Origin: JADJGC01 sp964576925
GTDB lineage: Bacteria > Zixibacteria > MSB-5A5 > CAIYYT01
Direction: 5' to 3'
Length of the DNA stretch: 64,000 nt
NCBI GenBank assembly: GCA_964576925.1
Contig: CAZNWJ010000001.1
Location: 682,001 to 746,000 of the forward strand
Shown here: in pieces, positions 36,075 to 43,536 of the stretch
Numbering within the stretch: position 1 is the first letter of the stretch
How the letters are laid out: every line of letters begins with the position of its first letter
Notes under the pieces: model-generated
Told to the model about the DNA's origin: nothing
What the model saw: only the letters and a program-made list of their open reading frames with translations
Database searches by the model: none
Position numbers and translations under genes: made by a program

Positions 36075-37152
36075 TGAATCGGAAGAGGACGACGTCGCCG
36101 TCCTGGATGATGTAGTTCTTGCCTTCGAGTCGAACCAGGCCGTGCTTCTTGGCTTCGGCATGCGTCCCGCTGCGTTTCAAGTCGGCGTAGTGGACAACCT
36201 CGGCACGAATGAACCCGCGTTCGAGATCGGCATGGATCACCCCGGCCGCCGTCGGCGCGGTGGAACCTTTGCGAACCGTCCAGGCTCGCGCTTCTTTCTC
36301 ACCCGCCGTCAGAAACGAGATCAATCCCAGGAGGTCATACGATTTCTTGATGACGAGGTCGAGGGCGGATTCCTTCACCCCCAGATCGGCCATAAACGAG
36401 TTGCGGTCTTCATCAGCCAACTGCGCCAATTCCATCTCGATCTTGCCGCAAACGACGGCATAATCAGTATTGGCGCGATTTCTGATCTCTTCATGCTCGA
36501 CTGCGATTTCGTTCAACCGCGGAAGATCCGCTTCACCGATGTTAATGATCACCAGCAGCGGCTTGAGTGAAAGAAACTGAAAGCCGCGAACGACTCGATG
36601 CTCCTCCGCCGTAAGTTCGACCGAGCGCAAAGGCTGATTCTGCTCGAGAGCCTCCTTGACCTTCTTGAGAACTTCGTACTCCTGCCGGACCTTGTCATCC
36701 TTCACCAGCTTCGCCTGCTTCTCGACCTTCTCGATGCGTTTGTCGATTAGCAGCAGATCGGCGAAAACCAACTCGTCTTCGAGAGTCTCGATGTCACGCT
36801 TGATGTTGATCGAGCCTTTGGGGTGGAGAACCTCGTCATTCTTGAAAGCGCGTACGACATGCGCCAGCGCGTCGCATTCGCGCAACACCTGCGGAATCTC
36901 GTTTTCGACGCTTGCCTCCTTTTCGCCGGAGAAGCCGGCAACGTCGATGTATTCGACCTCGGCAAACGTCTTCTTCTTGGCGCTCTCGAGGACGGCCAGC
37001 CAATCAACACGCTCGTCGGGAACCAGGACACGTCCGCGATTAAATGCCCCTTTCTGCGATTGGAAGCTGGAAACTTCCGCATCGCCCCGTGTGACGGCAT
37101 TAAAAATCGTGGTCTTACCCGAAAGACCGAGTCCGATCAATCCAACAATCAT
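36067..37152 (-). CDS. ychF: YchF/Obg-family GTPase, divergent
   Basis: 361 residues. The P-loop is GLGLSGKTT in place of the usual PNVGKST. G3 is DVAGF, the family helical insertion lies at ~130-200, and a TGS domain closes the protein (IIQDGDVVLFRFNV). YchF proteins bind ATP/GTP and associate with ribosomes. The P-loop sequence and IINIGEAD (in place of NKxD) mark it as a divergent branch, so classical YchF function is not certain. Confidence 0.8.
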   Translation of the reverse strand: MIVGLIGLGLSGKTTIFNAVTRGDAEVSSFQSQKGAFNRGRVLVPDERVDWLAVLESAKKKTFAEVEYIDVAGFSGEKEASVENEIPQVLRECDALAHVVRAFKNDEVLHPKGSINIKRDIETLEDELVFADLLLIDKRIEKVEKQAKLVKDDKVRQEYEVLKKVKEALEQNQPLRSVELTAEEHRVVRGFQFLSLKPLLVIINIGEADLPRLNEIAVEHEEIRNRANTDYAVVCGKIEMELAQLADEDRNSFMADLGVKESALDLVIKKSYDLLGLISFLTAGEKEARAWTVRKGSTAPTAAGVIHADLERGFIRAEVVHYADLKRSGTHAEAKKHGLVRLEGKNYIIQDGDVVLFRFNV

Positions 37153-37259
37153 AGCAAGATAGTATACGCCAATTCTCAGCGGTGGGTCAAGAGCCGTTGT
37201 GCAACTTGGGGGCCAGTCAGGCGACCGCCCCGGGCGCGGAGCGGTCGCAGCGCTTGAGT

Positions 37260-38042
37260 TTACTTTGCCTGAAACTTGGCTTCCCGTTTATCGAGGAAGG
37301 CGCTAAGTCCCTCGTTCTTGTCAGCCGTCGCGCACAGCGCGGCAAAAGCCTGAATCTCGAGGGCGTTGGCATTGTCCAGGTCGACGTCCATGCCGCGGTT
37401 GATTAGCTCTTTGGCATAAACGACGGCTATCGGCGCCTTGGCAAGAATGGTGTCAGCCATCTTCTCTGCTTCAGTCAGCAACTGATCGGGTGGATACACC
37501 GCTTCTACGAGCCCGATCCGCAGCGCCTCATCAGCTTTGACAATTCTCGCCGTCAACGTCAGTTCCTTGGCGCGGCCTCTTCCGACCAACCTCGGCAGCC
37601 GCTGTGTGCCGCCAAATCCCGGGGTAATGCCGAGATTCACCTCCGGCTGTCCCATCTTTGCCAGTTCGGAGGCAATACGAATATCGGCGCACATCATGAA
37701 CTCACAGCCGCCGCCCAGGGCAAAGCCATTAACCGCGGCAATTGAGATAATCTTCGAGCTCTCAATCTGCGCCAATACGGCGTGCCCCAACTCCACAAAC
37801 GATTTGCCGGTCACGACGTCCAGTACCTTCAGCTCAGCGATGTCGGCGCCGGCAATAAAGGCTTTGTCTCCACCGCCTGTGAAGATCACAACGCGGACAT
37901 CCCCGCCGGCTTCAAGTTCGCTAAACACTTGCTGAATTTCTCTCAATGTCTCACTGTTGAGCGCATTGAGTGCCCTGGGGCGATTGAATGTGATCTTTGC
38001 CTTCGCCCCCTTCACCTCGACAATGATATTGTTGTATGCCAT
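37260..38042 (-). CDS. Enoyl-CoA hydratase (crotonase family)
   Basis: 260 residues. The crotonase oxyanion-hole segments are present (AFIAGADIAEL, NGFALGGGCEFMMCADIRIA), with the catalytic Glu pair (EFMM and the Glu in GQPEVNLGITPGFGGTQRLPR). It hydrates crotonyl-CoA or related enoyl-CoAs. The start is ATG 38042 with GAGGATG upstream, 8 nt after the dehydrogenase stop codon. It forms a pathway pair with that gene. Confidence 0.92.
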   Translation of the reverse strand: MAYNNIIVEVKGAKAKITFNRPRALNALNSETLREIQQVFSELEAGGDVRVVIFTGGGDKAFIAGADIAELKVLDVVTGKSFVELGHAVLAQIESSKIISIAAVNGFALGGGCEFMMCADIRIASELAKMGQPEVNLGITPGFGGTQRLPRLVGRGRAKELTLTARIVKADEALRIGLVEAVYPPDQLLTEAEKMADTILAKAPIAVVYAKELINRGMDVDLDNANALEIQAFAALCATADKNEGLSAFLDKREAKFQAK

Positions 38043-38049
38043 CACATCC

Positions 38050-38907
38050 TCATTTCTTGGAGTAATCGTAAAACCCGCGACCCGACTTGCGCCCCAGGTA
38101 GCCTGCCTTGACCATGCGTTTCAAAAGCGGCGGCGAGGCGTACCGCGGTTCGCGAAATTCTTCGAACATGATATCGCCTATGTACATGATTGTATCGAGG
38201 CCGATGAAATCTGTCAACTCCAGCGGTCCCATCGGATGGGCGCACCCCAATTTCATGCCATTGTCGATATCTTCCTTGGTGGCCAGGCCGTTTTCGTACC
38301 AGCGAATCGCATCGATCAGGTAAGGGACCAGCAGCAGATTAACGACAAAGCCGCATGAGTCCTTCGCTCGAACTACCGTCTTACCCACGGACTCGGCGAA
38401 CGCGACAGCAGCGTCAAACGACTGATCGTCCGTCATTACCGTCCGCACGACCTCCACCAGCTTCATCACCGGCACCGGATTAAAGAAGTGCAGGCCGACA
38501 AACTGGCTGCGGCGCGAAGTCTCAACGGCCATATCCGTGATTGACAGTGAAGATGTATTCGAGGCAAAGATTGCCTGGGATTTGCAGGCTTTATCAAGTG
38601 CGCGAAAGATCGGAATCTTGACTTCGAGATTCTCGGTAACGGCTTCGATAACCAGGTCGCAGTCAGCGAGGTCTTCCAGACGAGTCGTCGTGGAGATATT
38701 TCCCAGCACCTTAGTCTTGTCTTCTGCTGTTGCCTTGCCCTTCTCGATTGCCTTGTCGAGCAGCTTCTCGATGCCCTTGATTCCCTTCTGGAGGAACTCC
38801 TCCTTCTCTTCGCGGGCGATCACTTGATACCCCGCCGCAGCGGTGACCTGTGCGATGCCCGACCCCATTTGCCCAAATCCAACGATTCCGATTTTCTTGA
38901 ATGTCAC
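38050..38907 (-). CDS. 3-hydroxybutyryl-CoA dehydrogenase
   Basis: 285 residues. The N-terminal Rossmann fold has GFGQMGSGIAQV. The 3HCDH signature is HFFNPVPVMKLVEVV (with catalytic His), and the C-terminal helical domain ends GRGFYDYSKK. It interconverts acetoacetyl-CoA and 3-hydroxybutyryl-CoA with NAD(P). The start is GTG 38907 with GGAGGA upstream. It is divergent from the phosphotransacylase pair. Confidence 0.93.
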   Translation of the reverse strand: MTFKKIGIVGFGQMGSGIAQVTAAAGYQVIAREEKEEFLQKGIKGIEKLLDKAIEKGKATAEDKTKVLGNISTTTRLEDLADCDLVIEAVTENLEVKIPIFRALDKACKSQAIFASNTSSLSITDMAVETSRRSQFVGLHFFNPVPVMKLVEVVRTVMTDDQSFDAAVAFAESVGKTVVRAKDSCGFVVNLLLVPYLIDAIRWYENGLATKEDIDNGMKLGCAHPMGPLELTDFIGLDTIMYIGDIMFEEFREPRYASPPLLKRMVKAGYLGRKSGRGFYDYSKK

Positions 38908-39000
38908 GGTTCCTCCGTGGTTTTATTTAGAGTGCCATTTGCCGGTTCAGATCAGGTTCTCGGGCTGGTCAGCGATGACGTTTTCGGTACCTGATTGTCA

Positions 39001-39029
39001 ACGATAGACGCTGATCCATCGCAAGTCAA
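39001..39029 (-). promoter_or_regulatory. Putative promoter of the dehydrogenase-crotonase operon
   Basis: Read on the minus strand, TTGACT and TATCGT are separated by exactly 17 bases. The predicted start (~38994) leaves an ~87-nt leader before GTG 38907. Confidence 0.45.
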
Positions 39030-39078
39030 GTCGCTCGATCCCGAAATCCGGTCGATTTTGTGATCTGGTGCGCAAGGG

Positions 39079-39107
39079 TTGACTCTGGTTTCAAAGAATG
39101 CTACATT
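39079..39107 (+). promoter_or_regulatory. Putative promoter giving a leaderless mRNA
   Basis: TTGACT (39079-39084) and TACATT (39102-39107) are separated by 17 bases. The start predicted from the -10 falls at or within a base or so of the A of ATG 39115, and no Shine-Dalgarno precedes that ATG. Confidence 0.45.
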
Positions 39108-39114
39108 CCAATCT

Positions 39115-40065
39115 ATGGCGACTGACCACGGGACAATTACCTCGGCCGATGGAATCATCGAGGCCGCAAAGGCGCTCGGCATCCGCCATGGTCCGTTCCG
39201 CGTCGCTGTCGCCGCTGCCGAGGACGATGACGTCCTGAAGGCTTGTTCCGAGGCTGCCAAGCTTGGCACGGCCCGCTTCACTCTCTTTGGATCTGAATCC
39301 AAGTTGCGGGAAATCGCCGAAAAGCACAAGATTGACTTCGCGGGATTCACAATCGTCAATACCAAGGATGCTTCCGAGTCTGCCTTCCTTGCCGCCCAGG
39401 CTGCCGACAAGGGTGAAGCGGACCTCATTCAGAAGGGATTTCTCTCGACCTCGGCTCTGCTCAAGACGGTGCTCTCGCGTGATTTCGCCCTTCGCTCCTC
39501 CGACACGCTGAATCACGTTGCCGTGCTCGGCTTCGCCGGCTATCACAAATTGCTGGGCATTACCGACGGCGGAATGGTCGTCAAACCAAGTTTCGAACAA
39601 AAACTGCAAATGATCGAAAACTCTGTTCGACTCTTTCATTGCCTCGGCTACGATCAGCCCAAGGTCGCAGTCTCAGCGCCGGTTGACTACATTCATCCCC
39701 GGATTCCGGCAACCGCGGAAGCCGCGCAGTTGACAGCCATGAATAAAGACGGGCTGATCAGAGATTGCGAAGTGTACGGTCCACTCACCTTTGATGCTGC
39801 GACAAATCGCACAGTCGCGATGGGGCGCGGGATTACCAATTTCGTGGCCGGTGATGCCGATATCTTCCTCGTCGATTCGATCGAGGAGTGCAACATCGTG
39901 TCCAAAGTCCTGATCTTGTTGGCGCCCGCCACTTTTGCCGGCGTCATCGTCGGCGCGAAAGTTCCGGTCAGCCTGGTTTCGCGAACCGATACCGCCCGGA
40001 ACAAGCTGGCGTCAATCTCGATCGCATGTTTGCTGGCCCACTTCAATCGGCAGGGTAAATCATGA
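39115..40065 (+). CDS. Phosphate acetyl/butyryltransferase family protein (copy 1)
   Basis: 316 residues, PTA/PTB fold (start DGIIEAAKAL, then ITDGGMVVKPSFEQK, and VDSIEECNIVSKVLILL near the end). The family transfers acyl groups between CoA and phosphate. ATG 39115 is favoured over an upstream TTG at 39079 that overlaps the -35 box. The stop codon overlaps the next ATG (ATGA), so the two paralogues are co-translated. No butyrate or acetate kinase gene follows. Confidence 0.85.
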   Translation: MATDHGTITSADGIIEAAKALGIRHGPFRVAVAAAEDDDVLKACSEAAKLGTARFTLFGSESKLREIAEKHKIDFAGFTIVNTKDASESAFLAAQAADKGEADLIQKGFLSTSALLKTVLSRDFALRSSDTLNHVAVLGFAGYHKLLGITDGGMVVKPSFEQKLQMIENSVRLFHCLGYDQPKVAVSAPVDYIHPRIPATAEAAQLTAMNKDGLIRDCEVYGPLTFDAATNRTVAMGRGITNFVAGDADIFLVDSIEECNIVSKVLILLAPATFAGVIVGAKVPVSLVSRTDTARNKLASISIACLLAHFNRQGKS

Positions 40066-40973
40066 TCCGCACCTTCCACGAGATCGAAGGCTTCGCCCGT
40101 GAAAGAACCGCCGATCCGCTCTTGGTGGCGTTTGTCGAGCCGCACGAACCGAAATTGATCCAGGCGATTGATCGTGCCATGAAATCCCGTTTGGTCAAAC
40201 CGGTACTGATTGGCGACGAAACGGCAATCTATAAGGCCGGCCATGAGGTTGATATCGAAGTCCGCGGCTGGGAATTGGTGCGTTCTCCCGACCCGAATTA
40301 TTCTGCCTATCAGGCGCTGGAGTTGATCCGCGACAACAAGGTTGGCGGCGTCTGCAAAGGTGTCTTCGGTATCAAAGACTTCCTCTCGCTTTTGTTTGAA
40401 CGTCGGTTGGGCTATCGCGTTGCCAAGAACCTGGTTTCCGGTGTGGCCGTCTTCAAGTGCGATAAAGTCGATCGATTGCTTTTGGTTGCCGATCCGATCG
40501 TGAATCCGCAGCCGGAGATGATGGATCTTGTCGATTTCGCGCAGGGTGCTGCCGGCCTGGCTCGCAAACTGGGCAACCCGCTGCCGAAAGTCGCGATGCT
40601 CGCTGCCGTCGAAGTCATTTACCCCCAGATGCCGGTCACGATTGTCGGGGCGGTCATCTCCAAGATGGTCGATAAGGGCCAGATCAAGAACTGCCTGATT
40701 GACGGTCCGCTCTCTATGGATGTCGCGATTATCGAGGAAGCGGCCCGCGAGAAGGGCGCCAAGGGCGAGGTCGCCGGCAAAGCCGACATCTTGATTGGCC
40801 CGAACCTGGCCACAAGTTACGGCATCTACAAGGCGCTGACGCTCTATACTCAGAGTGAAGTGGGAATCGTGCTCACCGGCGGCAAGGTGCCAGCCGTGAT
40901 TACCTCCGCGCATGATTCCGCGGATACGAAGTACAACTCGCTTGTTCTGGCGGCTGTGGCCGCCCTCAAGTAA
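40062..40973 (+). CDS. Phosphate butyryltransferase-like protein (copy 2)
   Basis: 303 residues, PTA/PTB fold, a more canonical Ptb with KPVLIGDETAIYK, LLLVADPIVNPQPE, DGPLSMDVAI and ADILIGPNLATSYGIYKAL. It is expected to interconvert butyryl-CoA and butyryl-phosphate. It partners with the divergent crotonase and hydroxybutyryl-CoA dehydrogenase in a C4 pathway, although the terminal kinase is missing here. Confidence 0.88.
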   Translation: MIRTFHEIEGFARERTADPLLVAFVEPHEPKLIQAIDRAMKSRLVKPVLIGDETAIYKAGHEVDIEVRGWELVRSPDPNYSAYQALELIRDNKVGGVCKGVFGIKDFLSLLFERRLGYRVAKNLVSGVAVFKCDKVDRLLLVADPIVNPQPEMMDLVDFAQGAAGLARKLGNPLPKVAMLAAVEVIYPQMPVTIVGAVISKMVDKGQIKNCLIDGPLSMDVAIIEEAAREKGAKGEVAGKADILIGPNLATSYGIYKALTLYTQSEVGIVLTGGKVPAVITSAHDSADTKYNSLVLAAVAALK

Positions 40974-40996
40974 GCCTCAGTCTTCCCGAGATTGCG

Positions 40997-42445
40997 CTAA
41001 GCCTTTGATTGAATAAACTCCACAGCCCGCCGCAGCCGCATAACCACCCGTTCCTTTCCGATCGCTTCCAGCATGGCAAACAGCGACGGACCGCCGGTCA
41101 GACCGGATACCGCCAGGCGGGTGGGATGAATCAGCGCTGCCGGTTTGACAGCAAGCTCTTCAGCTAATGCTCTCAGCGCCTGATCCGCGTTGCTCTCTGT
41201 GAATTCGGCGATCGCTTCGAATCGTTCCGTCAACCTGATCAGGTAGTTCGCCCCTTCCGCAGTGAACGACTTTTGTGCCCCCTTCTCGTCGTAGGTGAAG
41301 TTGTCGGTAAAGAAATAACTCGCCGCCGGCACAAACTCGGTCAACAGTCGACAGCGCTCTTTAAGCAGACCCATGATCTTCATCAGCCACTGCCAGCGCG
41401 TTTCGAGATAGTACTTGGTCGTAAGCCCGGCTTCGACAAATAGTGGCGCCACCAGCTCGGCAAGTTCGTGATTCGATTTTTCCATCACGTACTGATGGTT
41501 CAGCCACGTCAGCTTTTCGGGATTGAATATGGCGTTTGCGGAATTGATCCCTTCCAGATTAAACGCTGCGATCAGATCTGGCCGCGACATCTTCTCGCGA
41601 TCATCCTTCGGCGACCAGCCAAGCAGCGCAAGAAAATTGAACATCGCTTCCGGCAGGTAGCCTTCATGTTGGTACTCATCAACGCTCTTGTCGCCCTTGC
41701 GCTTCGACATCTTCGACTTGTCCATCCGCAAGATGAGAGGAAGATGCCCGAATATCGGGAGGTCCCAGCCAAAGGCCTCGTAGATCTCCTTCTGGAGAAA
41801 CGTATTGGCGATGTGGTCATTTCCGCGAATAACGTGGCTGATTCCCATGTCATGGTCGTCAATCACAACGGCCATATTGTAGATCGCATTGCCGTCCGAC
41901 TTGAGAATGATGAAATCGTCGAGGTCACGATAGTCCTTCTCGATTCGGCCCAGGACCACGTCATCAAACCAGGCGGTTCCGGAGGTCGGCAACGCCAGGC
42001 GAATGGTAAAGGGCTTGCCGGCCTCAACATTAAGTTTGCTCTGCTCCGGCGTGAGTGCGCGGCAGATTCGATCGTAGTGATAGTCCTGCTTGGCGGCCTG
42101 GGCTGCTTCGCGCTTGCCCTGTAGTTCGCTCGCAGGACAGAAGCAACGGTATGCCCGTCCCAGCTCAATGAGCTTCTCGGCATATGGCTTATAGGTGTGC
42201 AGCCGCTGCGACTGGTAGACGACTTCGCCATCTAGATCCAGTCCGAGCCACTTCAGACCCTCCAGAATGACCTCGATATACTCCGTCTTCGATCGTTCTT
42301 GATCCGTGTCTTCAATGCGCAGCAGGAACTTGCCGCCACTATGCCGGGCAAAGAGCCAATTGAAAAGCGCCGCGCGCGCTGTGCCGACGTGGAAGTAGCC
42401 GGTTGGCGATGGCGCAATGCGAACACGAATTTCCGCAAAGCTCAT
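40997..42445 (-). CDS. gltX: Glutamyl-tRNA synthetase
   Basis: 482 residues. The class I HIGH motif appears as PSPTGYFHVGTARAALFNW and the KMSKS motif as KMSKRKGD. A C-terminal anticodon-binding domain follows. It charges tRNA-Glu (possibly also tRNA-Gln in lineages with GatCAB). The ATG overlaps the upstream gene's stop codon (ATGA). Confidence 0.95.
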   Translation of the reverse strand: MSFAEIRVRIAPSPTGYFHVGTARAALFNWLFARHSGGKFLLRIEDTDQERSKTEYIEVILEGLKWLGLDLDGEVVYQSQRLHTYKPYAEKLIELGRAYRCFCPASELQGKREAAQAAKQDYHYDRICRALTPEQSKLNVEAGKPFTIRLALPTSGTAWFDDVVLGRIEKDYRDLDDFIILKSDGNAIYNMAVVIDDHDMGISHVIRGNDHIANTFLQKEIYEAFGWDLPIFGHLPLILRMDKSKMSKRKGDKSVDEYQHEGYLPEAMFNFLALLGWSPKDDREKMSRPDLIAAFNLEGINSANAIFNPEKLTWLNHQYVMEKSNHELAELVAPLFVEAGLTTKYYLETRWQWLMKIMGLLKERCRLLTEFVPAASYFFTDNFTYDEKGAQKSFTAEGANYLIRLTERFEAIAEFTESNADQALRALAEELAVKPAALIHPTRLAVSGLTGGPSLFAMLEAIGKERVVMRLRRAVEFIQSKA

Positions 42446-42909
42446 ACCGAGTTGTCCTGCGGGGGTTCCTGATGGGGTTGCGTAAACGGAGAATGCGGCG
42501 CTGTCGGCCGTTCAGCCTCCGGTTGCTGTACCGGTGGCGCGGCAGGTGCTGTTGGGGTCAACACCGGGGGTGCAGCTACCGGCTTGATCTCGGCCAGTTG
42601 CACATACTCAAATTCCATTCCCCCCGCGATCTTGGCGAAGAGATTGTATACGATCACGAAGATAAACACAGCAATCGTATACATGACCGCTCCTCCGAAG
42701 GCGAAGAGAAACGGCACTAACACTAAGATCGCGCCTGAGATCGCCGAAAACGGCGCGAAGTCCGGATCGGCCATCGCCGTCGGCAACGCCATCAGAAGGG
42801 CCAGAAAAAAGGCATAGAAGATTCCGATGATGAACCCCAACACCAGGTTCACCAGGAACGAGATCTTTACGGCTGGCCAGACTGCAATTCGCTTTAACTC
42901 AAATTTCAT
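42442..42909 (-). CDS. DUF3566-like membrane protein
   Basis: 155 residues from ATG 42909, which has GGGGAGAA upstream. Two or three hydrophobic segments lie at ~15-40 and ~50-95, in the pattern of DUF3566-type proteins (FELKRIAVWPAVKISFLVNLVLG). A Pro-rich cytoplasmic or periplasmic tail follows. Function unknown. It is co-translated with gltX. Confidence 0.72.
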   Translation of the reverse strand: MKFELKRIAVWPAVKISFLVNLVLGFIIGIFYAFFLALLMALPTAMADPDFAPFSAISGAILVLVPFLFAFGGAVMYTIAVFIFVIVYNLFAKIAGGMEFEYVQLAEIKPVAAPPVLTPTAPAAPPVQQPEAERPTAPHSPFTQPHQEPPQDNSV

Positions 42910-43077
42910 ACTTTTCTCCCCGGTTGCAGGCACAATATGGCCTGAAACTTGTTGCAGCAAGAGGATTTTCCTTCAGCGTCGGGACGCGGCCGGAGGAACT
43001 AGGCGCCCCGTCCGAAAGATTCCGACGTGGCGCAGATTTCAATAATCTGTAACGACTTGGCGGTCGATGGTAATAAC

Positions 43078-43275
43078 ATGAAGAAGTCAACAGTAGTAAT
43101 CTTGTCCACAATCGTGCTTGCCGGCGCCGGCTACGCGTATTATCATTTCATCGGTTGCCACAGTACGTGAGGCATAACCTCGTCGCCGTGGGCGTCGACG
43201 TTTTATGGTGCTGTGCTGGGGGGGCTGATTGGTTACTGGTTAACCGAGGACAAGGATCACGATGCCGATTTATGA
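43078..43275 (+). CDS. Probable selenoprotein, DUF6132-like (in-frame TGA at codon 31)
   Basis: The frame starts at ATG 43078 and reaches TGA at 43168-43170 after 30 codons. The same frame continues without break as protein-like sequence to TGA 43273-43275, 65 residues in all. Before the TGA is a membrane helix ending YAYYHFIGCHST; after it come GITSSPWASTFYGA and a second helix. As I recall the DUF6132 family, members read GCxSGxCPITSxP, so the TGA falls exactly on the second conserved Cys, giving GCHST-Sec-GITSSP. A hairpin at 43181-43200 has its apical loop 18 nt after the UGA, as expected for a bacterial SECIS. The 3' end overlaps fmdB by 14 nt. The alternative is a nonsense mutation. Confidence 0.7.
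43181..43200 (+). promoter_or_regulatory. Candidate bacterial SECIS hairpin
   Basis: CGTCG (43181-43185) pairs with CGACG (43196-43200). After a C/T mismatch CG pairs with CG, leaving a TGGG loop with G in its second position. The loop begins 18 nt after the TGA, within the usual 16-37 nt range. Confidence 0.5.
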
Positions 43276-43462
43276 GTATTGCTGCAAAGAGTGCGGGCAG
43301 AAGTTTGAGCTGCTCGTGCCCTCTGAACGCCTGGCCAACAGCCAACATTGTCCCCATTGCGCTTCCGACCGCCTGGAACGGCTTTTTAGCACCTTCGCTA
43401 CATCTGGCGGCTCGGCCAAACCGGCCTCCGGTTGCGGTTGTGGAAACTCGAAGTTCTCCTGA
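43262..43462 (+). CDS. FmdB-type zinc-ribbon protein
   Basis: 66 residues with the family start MPIYEYCCKECG and second CX2C (CPHC). A Gly/Ser/Cys-rich tail (CGCGNSKFS) follows. The AAGGA site 5 nt before the ATG lies inside the DUF6132-like frame, whose stop codon follows the fmdB start. This makes translational coupling, and hence read-through of the upstream TGA, plausible. FmdB proteins are regulators or zinc-binding proteins of uncertain role. Confidence 0.88.
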   Translation: MPIYEYCCKECGQKFELLVPSERLANSQHCPHCASDRLERLFSTFATSGGSAKPASGCGCGNSKFS

Positions 43463-43474
43463 CAATCTTGATCT

Positions 43475-43492
43475 CGTGAGCGGTCGCTCACG
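43475..43492. terminator. Hairpin between convergent genes
   Basis: A perfect 7-bp stem (CGTGAGC/GCTCACG, loop GGTC) separates fmdB from the convergent receiver-kinase gene. No T run is present on either side, so terminator activity is doubtful. Confidence 0.3.
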
Positions 43493-43536
43493 CTACTGAC
43501 AACATCTGATGAAGGATTAGGGCTGGAGAGAGTGGT

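Noticed and set aside
39693..40913. 406-codon open frame antisense to the phosphotransacylase genes
   Set aside because: It is an exact shadow of two well-supported genes. Its translation is His/Asp/Arg-rich with no motif, as expected for antisense of GC-rich coding DNA.
43168..43170. TGA as an ordinary stop giving a 30-residue peptide
   Set aside because: The continued in-frame protein-like sequence, family motif alignment, SECIS-like hairpin and overlap with fmdB make a simple stop less likely, although a nonsense mutation remains possible.
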